Assembly: GCF_900109345.1 (NCBI RefSeq)
Contig: NZ_FNZN01000001.1
Span: 503,883-567,882, forward strand
Origin: Maribacter orientalis
Lineage (GTDB): Bacteria > Bacteroidota > Bacteroidia > Flavobacteriales > Flavobacteriaceae
Direction of reading: 5' to 3'
Length of the DNA: 64,000 nt
Shown here: positions 24,782 through 33,939 of the stretch, one piece after another
Numbering within the stretch: the first letter of the stretch is position 1
How the letters are laid out: every line of letters starts with the position of its first letter
The notes under the pieces: model-generated
What the model was told of the DNA's origin: nothing
Database searches by the model: none
Seen by the model: the letters and a program-made list of their open reading frames with translations, nothing else
Made by a program: the position numbers and the translations under genes

Positions 24782-25117
24782 TTAAATCTCTTCCACAATA
24801 GATTTTCCGTGAGAACAATCTCCTGAGGTCCATTTCCATTCTTCGTGAAGTCTAATTTTACTATTAGAAAGTACCTCAGGAGTCGATTCACATACCCCTG
24901 TCATCAGTTCTCCTTTAGTATTGACTTGGTGATAACGCATACTAATATGGCCTTCAGAATCTACTATTCCTATTAAATGCCCTTTGAGGATTTTACCTCC
25001 TTGGTAATTAGCCGTTATAATGGAGCCGGATTGCTTGTAATGAAAAATAGTTTCATCTGTTGTTTCTCCGTTTATAGAGGTTTGAACTGGTTTGAAATAT
25101 TTGTTATTGTAATTCAT
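24782..25117 (-). CDS. Conserved small protein of unknown function (lipocalin-like)
   Basis: A 111-residue soluble protein, rich in beta strands, with ETIFHYKQSGSIITANYQGGKILKG, ISMRYHQVNTKGELMTGVC and RLHEEWKWTSGD. I recognise this conserved family in databases, where members often carry the label n-acetylglutamate synthase, but nothing here resembles an acetyltransferase (no P-loop-like acetyl-CoA motif). The repeated strand-turn pattern suggests a small calycin-like barrel. It is probably co-transcribed with the SDR gene. The function is unknown, and the transferred name should not be used. Confidence 0.65.
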   Translation of the reverse strand: MNYNNKYFKPVQTSINGETTDETIFHYKQSGSIITANYQGGKILKGHLIGIVDSEGHISMRYHQVNTKGELMTGVCESTPEVLSNSKIRLHEEWKWTSGDCSHGKSIVEEI

Positions 25118-25162
25118 TAGAGATGGGTAAAATATGATGCTACAAAGAATGAGGCAGTTCGA

Positions 25163-25702
25163 TTATTCTCGTTCTAACTCAATTCCATCTGTCGTGAAAG
25201 AGAATGCTTGCGCTCCTAAACCACCAACCATTACCGCTTGAAATAATGGATTTAATTGCTTTTTAGAATACCAATCTATTAAAAAATTAGCGCCACTACC
25301 ACCAGAATTATCTTGTTGTTCTATAACATAATCAATAGATTCCATTGGTTTAAGGTAGATAGGAGAATCTATATAGCTTCTCACTAAATCGCCTTGGGTA
25401 TTATAATAATCAATTGTACTCACGAACAGACTATCTCGAATACTCGTATTACGAATACTCAAGGTAGCTGTTAGCATTGTTCTAGTATCTCTAGTCTGAT
25501 TATAAATATCAGAATAGATTGGCACATATACCTGTCTTATCAGTGAATCTACTATAGCTGTATTTACACGTCTGTCAAGCATATGCTCGTCGAGTATTTC
25601 TACAGGTATTTCTTCATTCTTTAAGTCCTTGCAAGAACCAAGAAATGTTAAAAATAACACCGATAAACAAACACTAAATACTACAATTTTTGATTTATTC
25701 AA
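25163..25702 (-). CDS. DUF3124 lipoprotein
   Basis: A 179-residue lipoprotein with signal VVFSVCLSVLFLTFLGSC, lipidated Cys near residue 24. The mature part has VYVPIYSDIY, TATLSIRNTS, a YYNTQGDLVRSYI strand and GGSGANFLIDWYSKK, which are the conserved features of DUF3124. It is probably a beta-sandwich domain on the periplasmic side of a membrane. The role is unknown. It lies 10 bp after the end of gnd on the same strand, so it may be co-transcribed, but no functional link to the pentose phosphate pathway is evident. Confidence 0.8.
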   Translation of the reverse strand: MNKSKIVVFSVCLSVLFLTFLGSCKDLKNEEIPVEILDEHMLDRRVNTAIVDSLIRQVYVPIYSDIYNQTRDTRTMLTATLSIRNTSIRDSLFVSTIDYYNTQGDLVRSYIDSPIYLKPMESIDYVIEQQDNSGGSGANFLIDWYSKKQLNPLFQAVMVGGLGAQAFSFTTDGIELERE

Positions 25703-25712
25703 ACTTTAGTTT

Positions 25713-27113
25713 TTATGCTTCCCATTCAGTATGAAAAATGCCTTCTCTATCTAATCGCTCATAAGTATGTGAACCAAAATAATCACGTTGAGCTTGAATT
25801 AGATTTAAAGGTAATTTACTTGATGTGTACGCATCAAAATATGTTAACGAATTTGATAATCCTGGAAGCGGAATTCCGTTTTGTGCTCCAAAAGCAACTA
25901 ATTCTCTAGCGGCACCGACCGAATCTTGTACTTTACTAACAAAGTTTGGTGATAGTAATAGATTTGGTAATGTAGGTTCAGCTTTAAACGCTTCTGTAAT
26001 ATCGGCCAATAAGCCAGCGCGTATAATGCAACCAGCACGCCATATTTTGGCTATTACTGAAATATCTAAATTATAGCCATATTCTTTTGAAGCATCTGCT
26101 AATTGGTGAAGACCTTGAGAATATGTAATGATAAAAGAGAAATACAACGCCTTTTCAGAAAGCTCTTCCAATTTAGCCTTATCCATATGTGCGACTATAG
26201 GTCTACCATATAGTGCATCTGCTTTTATTCTTTCCTCCTTTAAAGCAGAAAGTTCACGCATACTAACGGCAACATCTATTGATGGTACAGGTATGCCTAA
26301 ATCCATTGCATTTTGACTTGTCCATTTTCCAGTACCTTTTTGTTTTGCTTTATCTAATATCTGATCCACCAAGCGACCTTTGGTCAGGTCATCTTCTTGT
26401 TCAAAAATTTCAGAAGTTATTTCGACTAAAAAGGATTGCAACCTTCCTGAATTCCATTTTGCAAAAGTGGAATGTAACTCATCATTAGTATAGTTACCTC
26501 CTTTTTTAAGAACGTCATATATTTCAGAGGTTAATTGCATTAATCCATACTCAATGCCATTATGAACCATTTTTACGTAGTTACCGGCAGATTTAGGGCC
26601 TAAATAGGCAACACATGGTTCTCCTTCGTATTTAGCGGCAACAGCTTCAAAAATCGGCTTAATATGTTCATATGCAGATTTTGAACCACCAGGCATAATA
26701 CTTGGACCTCTACGAGCACCTTTTGCACCACCTGAAACGCCAGCACCAAAAAAGTTAATTGCTCTATTCTGTAATTCACTTTCTCGACGATCGGTGTCGG
26801 TAAAAAAAGAATTTCCACCATCAATAATTATATCTCCTTTGTCAATATGAGGAAGTAATGATTCAATAACTGAGTCAACAATTTTACCAGCAGGTACCAG
26901 CAACATAATTTTACGTGGTTGCTTTAAATTTTTCACAAAGGTTTTGATATTTGTTGACGCATCAACTTTATTTAAATCTCCACCTTCAGTTTTCAAAGAA
27001 TTTACTTTTTCATCATCCAAATCATATCCATAAGCAGAAAATCCATTATCTGCTACATTAAGGATAAAATTACGTCCCATTACCCCAAGACCTACTAAAC
27101 CAAAATCATACAT
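25713..27113 (-). CDS. gnd: 6-phosphogluconate dehydrogenase (decarboxylating)
   Basis: A 466-residue cytoplasmic enzyme: 6-phosphogluconate + NADP to ribulose 5-phosphate + CO2 + NADPH. Cofactor motif GLGVMGRNF (8-16), the family signature GAGVSGGAKGARRGPSIMPGG (about 127-147) with the catalytic Lys in YVKMVHNGIEYG near 184-195, and GTGKWTSQNAMDLGIP near 260. The length is normal for the homodimeric long form. It diverges from zwf-pgl across 183 bp, so the whole oxidative pentose phosphate branch is in one locus and could share control from that gap. Confidence 0.96.
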   Translation of the reverse strand: MYDFGLVGLGVMGRNFILNVADNGFSAYGYDLDDEKVNSLKTEGGDLNKVDASTNIKTFVKNLKQPRKIMLLVPAGKIVDSVIESLLPHIDKGDIIIDGGNSFFTDTDRRESELQNRAINFFGAGVSGGAKGARRGPSIMPGGSKSAYEHIKPIFEAVAAKYEGEPCVAYLGPKSAGNYVKMVHNGIEYGLMQLTSEIYDVLKKGGNYTNDELHSTFAKWNSGRLQSFLVEITSEIFEQEDDLTKGRLVDQILDKAKQKGTGKWTSQNAMDLGIPVPSIDVAVSMRELSALKEERIKADALYGRPIVAHMDKAKLEELSEKALYFSFIITYSQGLHQLADASKEYGYNLDISVIAKIWRAGCIIRAGLLADITEAFKAEPTLPNLLLSPNFVSKVQDSVGAARELVAFGAQNGIPLPGLSNSLTYFDAYTSSKLPLNLIQAQRDYFGSHTYERLDREGIFHTEWEA

Positions 27114-27296
27114 AAATTCAATGTTTTAAAATTAAAATACATAAAAGCCGCACCTTGATTTTATTAAATTTTGATGGACTTAATGCAAATCAAAAATAAT
27201 TTAAAATATTGACTTTATTTCTAAATTCCATCTCAAAAGCAGGGTATAATGGCTTTCTTTTTAAGATATTTGAAGAATAAAGAATAGAAAGGGTTT

Positions 27297-28829
27297 ATGA
27301 AGAATACAGACAATCAAATGCTTATCATTTTTGGAGCATCTGGAGATTTAACAGCGAGAAAATTAATACCTGCAATATTTAATTTATATAAAGGAAATCA
27401 TCTACCTGAAAATTTTGTCGTACTAGGAGTTAGTAGAAGTGATTTGGGCGATTTAAAATTCCGTAATAAAGCGGTTTTAGAAAGTCCATATTTTGATGAA
27501 CACCGTGAACAAAATGACGAAGAATATATTCAAAAGTTTGCTGATAAATTATTTTATGAAGATTTAGGGTCTGATTACGATACATCTTACGAACGTTTAG
27601 AAAAGCGTATTAGTGATCTTGACCAAAAATATGGTACAGATGGTAATCATATTTTTTACCTGTCTACACCACCTAGCTTATATGAGCCAATAGCAAAAAA
27701 CTTGTCGGAGCAAGGATTAAATGATGAGGATACAGGGTGGAAAAGATTAATTGTAGAAAAACCATTTGGTTATAGTTTAGATTCTGCTAAAGAATTAAAT
27801 GATGGTCTTCATACTTATTTTAAAGAAGGTCAAATTTTTAGAATAGACCATTATTTAGGTAAAGAAACAGTACAAAATTTATTAGTTACACGTTTTGCCA
27901 ATAGTATTTTTGAACCACTTTGGAATAGAAATTATATTCATCATGTAGAAATTACCAATGCAGAAAGTGTTGGTGTTGAGAAAAGAGGTGGGTATTATGA
28001 TAAATCTGGCGCATTGAGAGATATGTTTCAAAGTCATCTATTGCAGATTGTAGCTCTAATTGTCATGGAGCCACCGTTAAGTTCAGATGCAGAGGAGATA
28101 CGAAATGAAAAGCTTAAAGCATTGAAGTCTCTTAGAATAATGACTGATAAAAAAACACTTTACAATAATACCATTAGGGCACAATATGTAGCCTCTAAAA
28201 TTGATGGCAAAGAAGTAAATGGATATCGGGAAGAGGACGGAGTTGATGAAAATTCAAAAACGGAAACATTCGCCGCTATAAAATTCTTTGTAGATAATTG
28301 GCGTTGGTCAGATGTGCCTTTCTATGTGAGAACAGCAAAACGTATGCCTACCAAAGTAACCGAAGTGGTAATTCATTTTAAAACACCCCACCATCAGATT
28401 TTCAAAGAATCAGGCATGAGCAATAAGGATAACAAATTAATTATTCGTATTCAACCAGATGAAGGAATATTGATAAAATTTGGTGTTAAAGTACCTGGTC
28501 AAGGTTTTGAAGTAGAGCGTGCCAATATGGATTTTTATTATTCAAGTTTAACAGAAACACGTGTAATGGAAGCATACGAGCGTCTTTTACTTGATGCTAT
28601 GCAAGGCGATGCAACGTTATATGCAAGGGCAGATGAGGTTGAAGCGGCGTGGGCATTTGTTGACCCTATTTTAGATTATTGGGAAAATGGAAAGGATGTT
28701 AAAATGTATGGATATGCTGCTGGTGTATGGGGCCCTGAGAATGCAAATGACTTAATTGAAGGTGTTGCTGAATGGCGTAATCCGAGCGAGAATTTATCAG
28801 ATGATCCTGGATTCTGTGTTATTTGTTAA
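27297..28829 (+). CDS. zwf: Glucose-6-phosphate 1-dehydrogenase
   Basis: A 510-residue enzyme that oxidises glucose 6-phosphate to 6-phosphogluconolactone with NADP. The cofactor loop is GASGDLTARKL (14-24), and the active-site signature is RIDHYLGKETVQNL (about 182-195) with the catalytic His and Lys. The length is usual. An AGAAAGG sequence lies a few bases before the ATG, a better Shine-Dalgarno site than most genes here. It is followed at 29 bp by pgl in the same direction. Confidence 0.96.
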   Translation: MKNTDNQMLIIFGASGDLTARKLIPAIFNLYKGNHLPENFVVLGVSRSDLGDLKFRNKAVLESPYFDEHREQNDEEYIQKFADKLFYEDLGSDYDTSYERLEKRISDLDQKYGTDGNHIFYLSTPPSLYEPIAKNLSEQGLNDEDTGWKRLIVEKPFGYSLDSAKELNDGLHTYFKEGQIFRIDHYLGKETVQNLLVTRFANSIFEPLWNRNYIHHVEITNAESVGVEKRGGYYDKSGALRDMFQSHLLQIVALIVMEPPLSSDAEEIRNEKLKALKSLRIMTDKKTLYNNTIRAQYVASKIDGKEVNGYREEDGVDENSKTETFAAIKFFVDNWRWSDVPFYVRTAKRMPTKVTEVVIHFKTPHHQIFKESGMSNKDNKLIIRIQPDEGILIKFGVKVPGQGFEVERANMDFYYSSLTETRVMEAYERLLLDAMQGDATLYARADEVEAAWAFVDPILDYWENGKDVKMYGYAAGVWGPENANDLIEGVAEWRNPSENLSDDPGFCVIC

Positions 28830-28858
28830 GTTAAAAAAATCAATTTACATTTTAAAAA

Positions 28859-29584
28859 ATGGAAGTAAAAGTATATCAGAATAAGGTTAAGGTTGCCGAG
28901 GAATTTTCAAAGTTCTTGATTAAAAAATCATCGAACAAAAAAGCATTTCATATTGCATTGTCAGGCGGTAGTACTCCTAAAATTGTATTTGATGTTTTAG
29001 CTAAAGAGTTCTCGAATGATGTAAACTGGAGTGCTATTCATTTATATTGGGGAGACGAACGTTGCGTTGCGCCAGATAATGAAGAAAGTAATTATAGAAT
29101 GACGGTAGAACACCTTATTTCTAAGGTTGATATACCAGAAGAAAATATTCATCGCATAAAAGGGGAGAATGACCCTAAATTGGAAGCCAAGCGTTATGGA
29201 GAATTACTAGAGTCAGAATTACCGAAAGAATTAGGTTTGCCTCAGTTTGATATGATTATATTAGGTATGGGCGATGATGGGCACACCGCATCAATTTTTC
29301 CTCATGAATTGAAATTATGGAAATCGCCTGATAATTGCGAAGTAGCTATTCACCCAGAGTCAGGTCAACGAAGAGTTTCACTTACCGGCAGAATTATTAA
29401 CAATGCTAAAACAGTTGCTTTCTTGGTTACGGGTGCTAGCAAAGCTGAAAAGGTAAGAATCATAATAGATAGGGAAGAAGGGTACTTGAAATATCCTGCA
29501 AGCCATGTATCTCCTAAAACAAAAGATTTAATTTGGTTTTTAGATGCTGATGCCGCTGAGCAAATTACTTCAAATCAATCTTAA
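28859..29584 (+). CDS. pgl: 6-phosphogluconolactonase
   Basis: A 241-residue hydrolase that opens 6-phosphogluconolactone, the step between Zwf and Gnd. The family motifs are SGGSTPKIVFDVL (36-48), LYWGDERCVAPDNEESNYRM (about 61-80) and LGMGDDGHTASIFP (about 137-150). It belongs to the DevB/NagB-fold type. It lies 29 bp after zwf. The last 20 bp overlap, tail to tail, the end of a leftward thioesterase gene. Confidence 0.95.
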   Translation: MEVKVYQNKVKVAEEFSKFLIKKSSNKKAFHIALSGGSTPKIVFDVLAKEFSNDVNWSAIHLYWGDERCVAPDNEESNYRMTVEHLISKVDIPEENIHRIKGENDPKLEAKRYGELLESELPKELGLPQFDMIILGMGDDGHTASIFPHELKLWKSPDNCEVAIHPESGQRRVSLTGRIINNAKTVAFLVTGASKAEKVRIIIDREEGYLKYPASHVSPKTKDLIWFLDADAAEQITSNQS

Positions 29585-30110
29585 TATTTTCACTTTCTAA
29601 TTCGAGAATATAATCATTAGAAATAAAAGTTTTAGATTCAAATTTAGTATCACGTTCTTGAGCTTCTAATTTTCTATACTTGCTACGGGCAAAACGTCGT
29701 ACGCCCTGATCATCCGTTACAATTAAGCCCGGTATAGGAACATTTTTACCATCAGATCCTTTCGCTACCATGGTAAAGTAAGAGGAGTTACAATGTTTTC
29801 GTTTTCCAGAAGTTATGTTTTCAGATTCTACACGAACACCAACAACCATAGAGGTACGCCCAGTATAGTTAATGCTGGCTTTTAATGTAACTAACTCTCC
29901 AACTTCGATAGGGTTTAGAAAGTTTACTCGGTTTACTGAAGCAGTAACACAATACTGTTGTGAATGCTTAGAAGCACAGGCAAATGCAATTTGGTCCATA
30001 AGGCTTAAAATATGACCGCCGTGAACTTTGCCACCAAAATTAGAATGGGAGGGAAGCATTAACTCAGTTATTGAAACTCTTGATTCTCTTGACCCTTTAA
30101 ATTTTTCCAT
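29565..30110 (-). CDS. Hotdog-fold acyl-CoA thioesterase (YciA/BFIT type)
   Basis: A 181-residue acyl-CoA hydrolase with one hotdog domain. The active segment FGGKVHGGHILSLMDQIAFACA (about 25-46) has the Asp of the catalytic site and is followed by VTASVNRVNFLNPIEVGE and a late SYFTMVAKG strand. It is likely a cytoplasmic hexamer. The C-terminal ~50 residues (RRFARSKYRKLEAQERDT...) are charged and beyond the domain. It converges on pgl with a 20-bp overlap. Acyl preference is unknown. Confidence 0.88.
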   Translation of the reverse strand: MEKFKGSRESRVSITELMLPSHSNFGGKVHGGHILSLMDQIAFACASKHSQQYCVTASVNRVNFLNPIEVGELVTLKASINYTGRTSMVVGVRVESENITSGKRKHCNSSYFTMVAKGSDGKNVPIPGLIVTDDQGVRRFARSKYRKLEAQERDTKFESKTFISNDYILELESENIKIDLK

Positions 30111-30153
30111 GTACTTGTACTTTTGACCTATTGAAAAATAATTCTGATTTTAC

Positions 30154-30519
30154 TTAATTTCTGAAATGGGGAGATTTTTCCGGTTCTACCGCAGTGATAA
30201 AATATTTGGTGTCACCAAGCCAAAAGAATGTAGCGTATCTTTCGATATAATTTACTTTAACATATTGACCTTGATATTCTTTTAGTTTTTCTATGACATC
30301 TTTGTCTTTATCTAATACCGAGAATGCAAATATTTGAGCACCAGAAATACCTTGGCTGATTTCACCTTCCCAAGTCTTGACAATTACCCCTTTATGACTA
30401 ACTTTTATTAACTCTCCAGAGCGTACTCCTTCACTAAAAGAGACGAAGTAAATAAAAGCATAATAAATACCTCCTATGAGTATTAAGCTTAATAATAGTA
30501 AGGATATAATCTTTTTCAT
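30154..30519 (-). CDS. Small conserved membrane-anchored protein
   Basis: A 121-residue protein with one N-terminal membrane helix (about 4-27, LLLLSLILIGGIYYAFIYFV) and a beta-rich extracytoplasmic part with RSGELIKVSHKGVIVKTWEGEI and VKVNYIERYATFFWLGDTKYFIT. I recognise this as a recurrent flavobacterial protein that in databases is sometimes named 6-phosphogluconate dehydrogenase, apparently by neighbourhood. There is no dinucleotide-binding motif, so that name is wrong. The function is unknown. Confidence 0.65.
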   Translation of the reverse strand: MKKIISLLLLSLILIGGIYYAFIYFVSFSEGVRSGELIKVSHKGVIVKTWEGEISQGISGAQIFAFSVLDKDKDVIEKLKEYQGQYVKVNYIERYATFFWLGDTKYFITAVEPEKSPHFRN

Positions 30520-30643
30520 AATTTAAATATTCTATGTTCTAATGTAAATGAATCATCAAGTGTAAGATGGGGTCAATATATTGACGAATATTCATTTATA
30601 CTAATAAACGTTTAAGATGTTATACGTTTTATATGAAAGTATT

Positions 30644-31993
30644 TTAAAGTTTCAATTTAGGTTCTTCTTCATAATCCGCATCATCTAAAGCGCGCTTTAG
30701 TAAAGATTCTGGAATAGATTTTTTTGCTTTGGCCCCCATCTTTTTTAACTTCTCGATACTATTGACAATATTGCCGCGACCATCGACCAGTTTATTCATG
30801 GCACCTCTATATTCTCCTTTGGCTTCATCCATTTTCTTACCTACTTTCATAAGGTCGCTTACAAACCCTTCAAACTTATCATAAAGTGCACCAGCCTGTC
30901 TTGCAATTTCAATAGCATTTCGCTGTTGCTTTTCATTATTCCACATACTATCTATAGTTCGTAATGTAGCTAGCAAGGTAGAAGGAGTAACAATAATAAT
31001 ATTTTGCTCAAAGGCCTTGTTGTATAAAGAATTATCTTCGTTAATAGCAATCGCAAATGCAGGTTCTATAGGAACGAACATTAATACGAAATCGGGGCTC
31101 TCCATTTCATAAAGATCCTCATATTTTTTTGCAGATAACTGGTCGACATGTCTGCGTAATGAATTGATGTGGTCTTTTAGGTATTTGTCTCTTAGCTCTT
31201 CATCAGCATTTACATAGCGCTCATAATCCGTTAAGGATACTTTTGAATCGACTATCATTTTCTTTCCATCGGGCAGATTGATAATGACATCGGGAAGCAC
31301 ACGACTTCCATCAGCTCTAGTAAAGCTTTGTTGTACTGTGTATTCACGGTCTTTCTCTAATCCCGATTTTTCTAAAACACGTTCTAAAACCAATTCCCCC
31401 CAATTCCCCTGCATTTTACTATCACCTTTTAGGGCTTTGGTTAAATTTTCAGCCTCTTGGGTAATCTTTAAGTTTTGAGATTGCAGATTTAAAAGTTGTT
31501 CTCTTAACGCAGAGTGAATACTTATATTTTCTTTCTGACTTGCTTCTACTTTCTTTTCAAATAGCTGAATTTTATCATTTAGTGGAGTAAGAATGTCCTT
31601 TATGTTCTTTTCATTCCGCTCGGTAAATTTTAGGCTTTTTTCTTCTAGAATCTTATTGGCCAAGTTTTCAAACTCCTTGGTAAACTTTTCCTGTAGTTTT
31701 TCAACCTCTTCTTTCTGTTCTCGGTTCTTGTCGTGCAAATGCTCCATATCGGCTTGCGCTCGTACAATTCTATTGCCAAGTTGTTCTTTTTCAGATTGAA
31801 GGATTTGTCTACTTTGCTCTACCTCTTTTAACCGTTCTTGTAAAACAGATAAATTAGTATGCATTTGCTGTTCACGTTCTTCTAAGGCACTTTGGTTCGA
31901 TTTTGTTTTTAGGTGCCGTATATAATTACCTAGAAAAAAGCCAATAGCAAGGCATAGGATTCCAATGAGGAAGTAAATATAAATTTCGTTCAT
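30644..31993 (-). CDS. rmuC: DNA recombination protein RmuC
   Basis: A 449-residue protein with an N-terminal membrane helix (about 4-24), a long coiled coil (about 30-185), and a PD-(D/E)xK nuclease-like RmuC domain (about 190-420) with KMQGNWGELVLERVLEKSGL, a predicted catalytic strand in LPDVIINLPDGKKMIVDSKVSL and a downstream NIIIVTPSTLLATLRTI. RmuC limits inversion or replication-linked rearrangements in E. coli, and related roles in defence have been suggested. It is a lone gene here, not in a defence cluster. Confidence 0.94.
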   Translation of the reverse strand: MNEIYIYFLIGILCLAIGFFLGNYIRHLKTKSNQSALEEREQQMHTNLSVLQERLKEVEQSRQILQSEKEQLGNRIVRAQADMEHLHDKNREQKEEVEKLQEKFTKEFENLANKILEEKSLKFTERNEKNIKDILTPLNDKIQLFEKKVEASQKENISIHSALREQLLNLQSQNLKITQEAENLTKALKGDSKMQGNWGELVLERVLEKSGLEKDREYTVQQSFTRADGSRVLPDVIINLPDGKKMIVDSKVSLTDYERYVNADEELRDKYLKDHINSLRRHVDQLSAKKYEDLYEMESPDFVLMFVPIEPAFAIAINEDNSLYNKAFEQNIIIVTPSTLLATLRTIDSMWNNEKQQRNAIEIARQAGALYDKFEGFVSDLMKVGKKMDEAKGEYRGAMNKLVDGRGNIVNSIEKLKKMGAKAKKSIPESLLKRALDDADYEEEPKLKL

Positions 31994-32106
31994 GAGTGTT
32001 GTACTGCGATAACGTAAAGATACTGCATCACCTACTAAATTTTAAAATGGCTTTCCAGATTTAATAAATATATAAATGGTACTGGTATATTACACTGAGG
32101 ATAGTT

Positions 32107-32889
32107 TTAGTTTTTAATTTTAAAAGAACCAGAGTTGGCATCAAATGAAATCATATCCGCAGGAAATAGCGTTTCAAAATTTTTATGTTCGATCAGTTTA
32201 CAAGGTTCTTCAAAAGGGTTAGCTTGCCCGTCTAAAATCAACATTTTATCACATAACTGTATTGACAATTCAATTTCATGACTGGTGAAAAGAATTGTTT
32301 TTTCGGTTTTATGTGCTATAGATTTCAAGAGTTTTAAAATTTGAACTTTATGGTACAAATCTAAATGAGTGGTTGGCTCATCTAAAAGTATAATACTCGT
32401 ATCTTGAACTAATGCTCTCGCGATCATAACACGTTGTAATTGTCCGTCACTCAATTCATAACATTTCTTATCTAGAAATGGTTCAAGCTCCAATAATGAA
32501 ACACTCTTAGTAATGAATGAAATGTCATCGGCAGATAATTTCCCTAGCCAATTGGTATACGGTTGTCTGCCTAAAGCCAGTAACTCTTTAACTGACATGT
32601 TTTTTGAAGCAATAGGTTCTGTAAGTACAACGCTAATCTTTGTGGCTAAATCTAAGGTATCGATTGATGCTAATTCTTTTCCTTCAATTTGAATGGAGCC
32701 AGAAATCTTGGATTGAAATCCGCCTATAGTTCGTAGCAATGTAGATTTACCAATACCATTTATGCCAACAATAGCAACAAGTTCCCCTTTTTTTAAGTCA
32801 AATGAAATATTCTTGGCGACGACTTTCTTGTCATATCCAACGGATAAATCACTAATATTTAGTACGCTATTTTGTTTTTCGTATTTGAT
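32107..32889 (-). CDS. btuD: Cobalamin/iron ABC transporter ATPase (BtuD-like), non-canonical start
   Basis: A full ABC ATPase: strand SDLSVGY, Walker A GINGIGKST, signature LSDGQLQR, Walker B ILLDEPTTHLD and H-loop TSHE. Between the in-frame TAA that ends btuC (32910-32908) and the Walker A there is no ATG, GTG or TTG codon; the first in-frame TTG (32739) lies after the Walker A Lys-Ser-Thr and would make a dead protein. I give the end at an ATC codon (32889) as a placeholder; GTT at 32892 or ATT at 32856 are alternatives. The reading frame is intact from the btuC stop onward. Either a rare start codon, stop read-through from btuC, start-codon decay or a sequencing error applies. It energises uptake of vitamin B12 judging by its locus. 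Confidence 0.72.
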   Translation of the reverse strand: MKYEKQNSVLNISDLSVGYDKKVVAKNISFDLKKGELVAIVGINGIGKSTLLRTIGGFQSKISGSIQIEGKELASIDTLDLATKISVVLTEPIASKNMSVKELLALGRQPYTNWLGKLSADDISFITKSVSLLELEPFLDKKCYELSDGQLQRVMIARALVQDTSIILLDEPTTHLDLYHKVQILKLLKSIAHKTEKTILFTSHEIELSIQLCDKMLILDGQANPFEEPCKLIEHKNFETLFPADMISFDANSGSFKIKN

Positions 32890-32907
32890 AACTTTATCTG
32901 GTTTAGA

Positions 32908-33939
32908 TTAAAACATCATTTTCTTTTTGCGCACTAATAACCATATAATCACGGGTGCCCCAAAAATACTAGTTATCGCATTGATAGGAAGTATACTCAT
33001 TGAGCCTGGCAGTTGTGCAATGGTATCGCAAATTAGCATTAAAATAGCTCCGCAGCTAAGTGAAGCGGGTATAAGAATCTTATGATCAGTAGTATGGAAT
33101 AGTTGCCGGGTTAAATGGGGCACAGCTAATCCTATAAAAGCTATGGGTCCAGAAAATGCAGTAATACATCCGGCTAAAAGACCAGTCGCTATAATAATTA
33201 TATAGCGCGATTTTTTCAATTGAATTCCTAAACTCTTGGCGTAATTTTCACCAAGTAAAAAGGCATTAAGTGACTTAATGGAGAGTATGCTTAATATAAT
33301 TCCAATAAAAGTACATAAACATAGAATCGCTAATTGCGTCCAAGAAAGATTACCTAAACTTCCAAAGGACCAATACACATATTGTTGTAGTTTTTCTGCT
33401 TTTGTAAAATAAGAAAGTACACTCACAAGAGCCGCGGTAATACTACCGAACATTAAACCTATAATTAAAAGTGCCATGGTATCCTTTACTCTCACCGCCA
33501 CAGTTAAAACGATAAGTAATACTAGAAAACTCCCAACACTTGATGCAACGGCCAAAGCAATATCGTTAAAAGCGGAAAATGTCATAAACCCTGAAAATAA
33601 AGAAGAGCCCATTATTAAAAGTGCCGCACCTAAACTAGCACCTGAACTTATGCCCAAAACATAAGGACCTGCTAACGGATTTCGAAACAATGTCTGCATT
33701 AAGAGTCCGCTTAAAGAGAGACCACTACCAACCAAGACAGCAGTTAAGGCTTTTGGAATTCTATAATTCCATATGATATAGGAATTTGAAGATTGACCGA
33801 AATCAGAATCGAAAATAACTTTCAGCGTGTCGATAACCGATATGCTTACAGAACCAAGACTTATGTTTACTATAAAACATACAATTAGCCCAAGGAGTAG
33901 AACTAAAAAATGAATTGCGTATGTAGGGTGTTTAGACAA
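32908..33939 (-). CDS. btuC: Cobalamin/iron ABC transporter permease (BtuC/FecCD family)
   Basis: A 343-residue inner membrane permease with about nine to ten helices. It has ALTAVLVGSGLSLSGLLMQTLFRNPLAGPYVLGISSGAS (about 60-98), the hallmark of FecCD/BtuC permeases, and the later GPIAFIGLAVPHLTR ATPase-contact loop. The only possible start is TTG at 33939, because the codon before it is the TAA of btuF and the next Met is far inside. It sits directly after btuF and before btuD in the same reading frame. The B12 role comes from the divergent riboswitch-controlled receptor gene; a siderophore role is the alternative. Confidence 0.88.
   Translation of the reverse strand: MSKHPTYAIHFLVLLLGLIVCFIVNISLGSVSISVIDTLKVIFDSDFGQSSNSYIIWNYRIPKALTAVLVGSGLSLSGLLMQTLFRNPLAGPYVLGISSGASLGAALLIMGSSLFSGFMTFSAFNDIALAVASSVGSFLVLLIVLTVAVRVKDTMALLIIGLMFGSITAALVSVLSYFTKAEKLQQYVYWSFGSLGNLSWTQLAILCLCTFIGIILSILSIKSLNAFLLGENYAKSLGIQLKKSRYIIIIATGLLAGCITAFSGPIAFIGLAVPHLTRQLFHTTDHKILIPASLSCGAILMLICDTIAQLPGSMSILPINAITSIFGAPVIIWLLVRKKKMMF

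Noticed and set aside
30644-31993. RmuC as part of a defence island
   Set aside because: Its neighbours are metabolic and transport genes with normal composition, and no other defence gene is present.
32107-32739. A TTG start at 32739 for the ABC ATPase
   Set aside because: It would begin just after the Walker A Lys-Ser-Thr and give a protein unable to bind ATP, while a perfect ATPase N-terminus continues upstream in the same frame.
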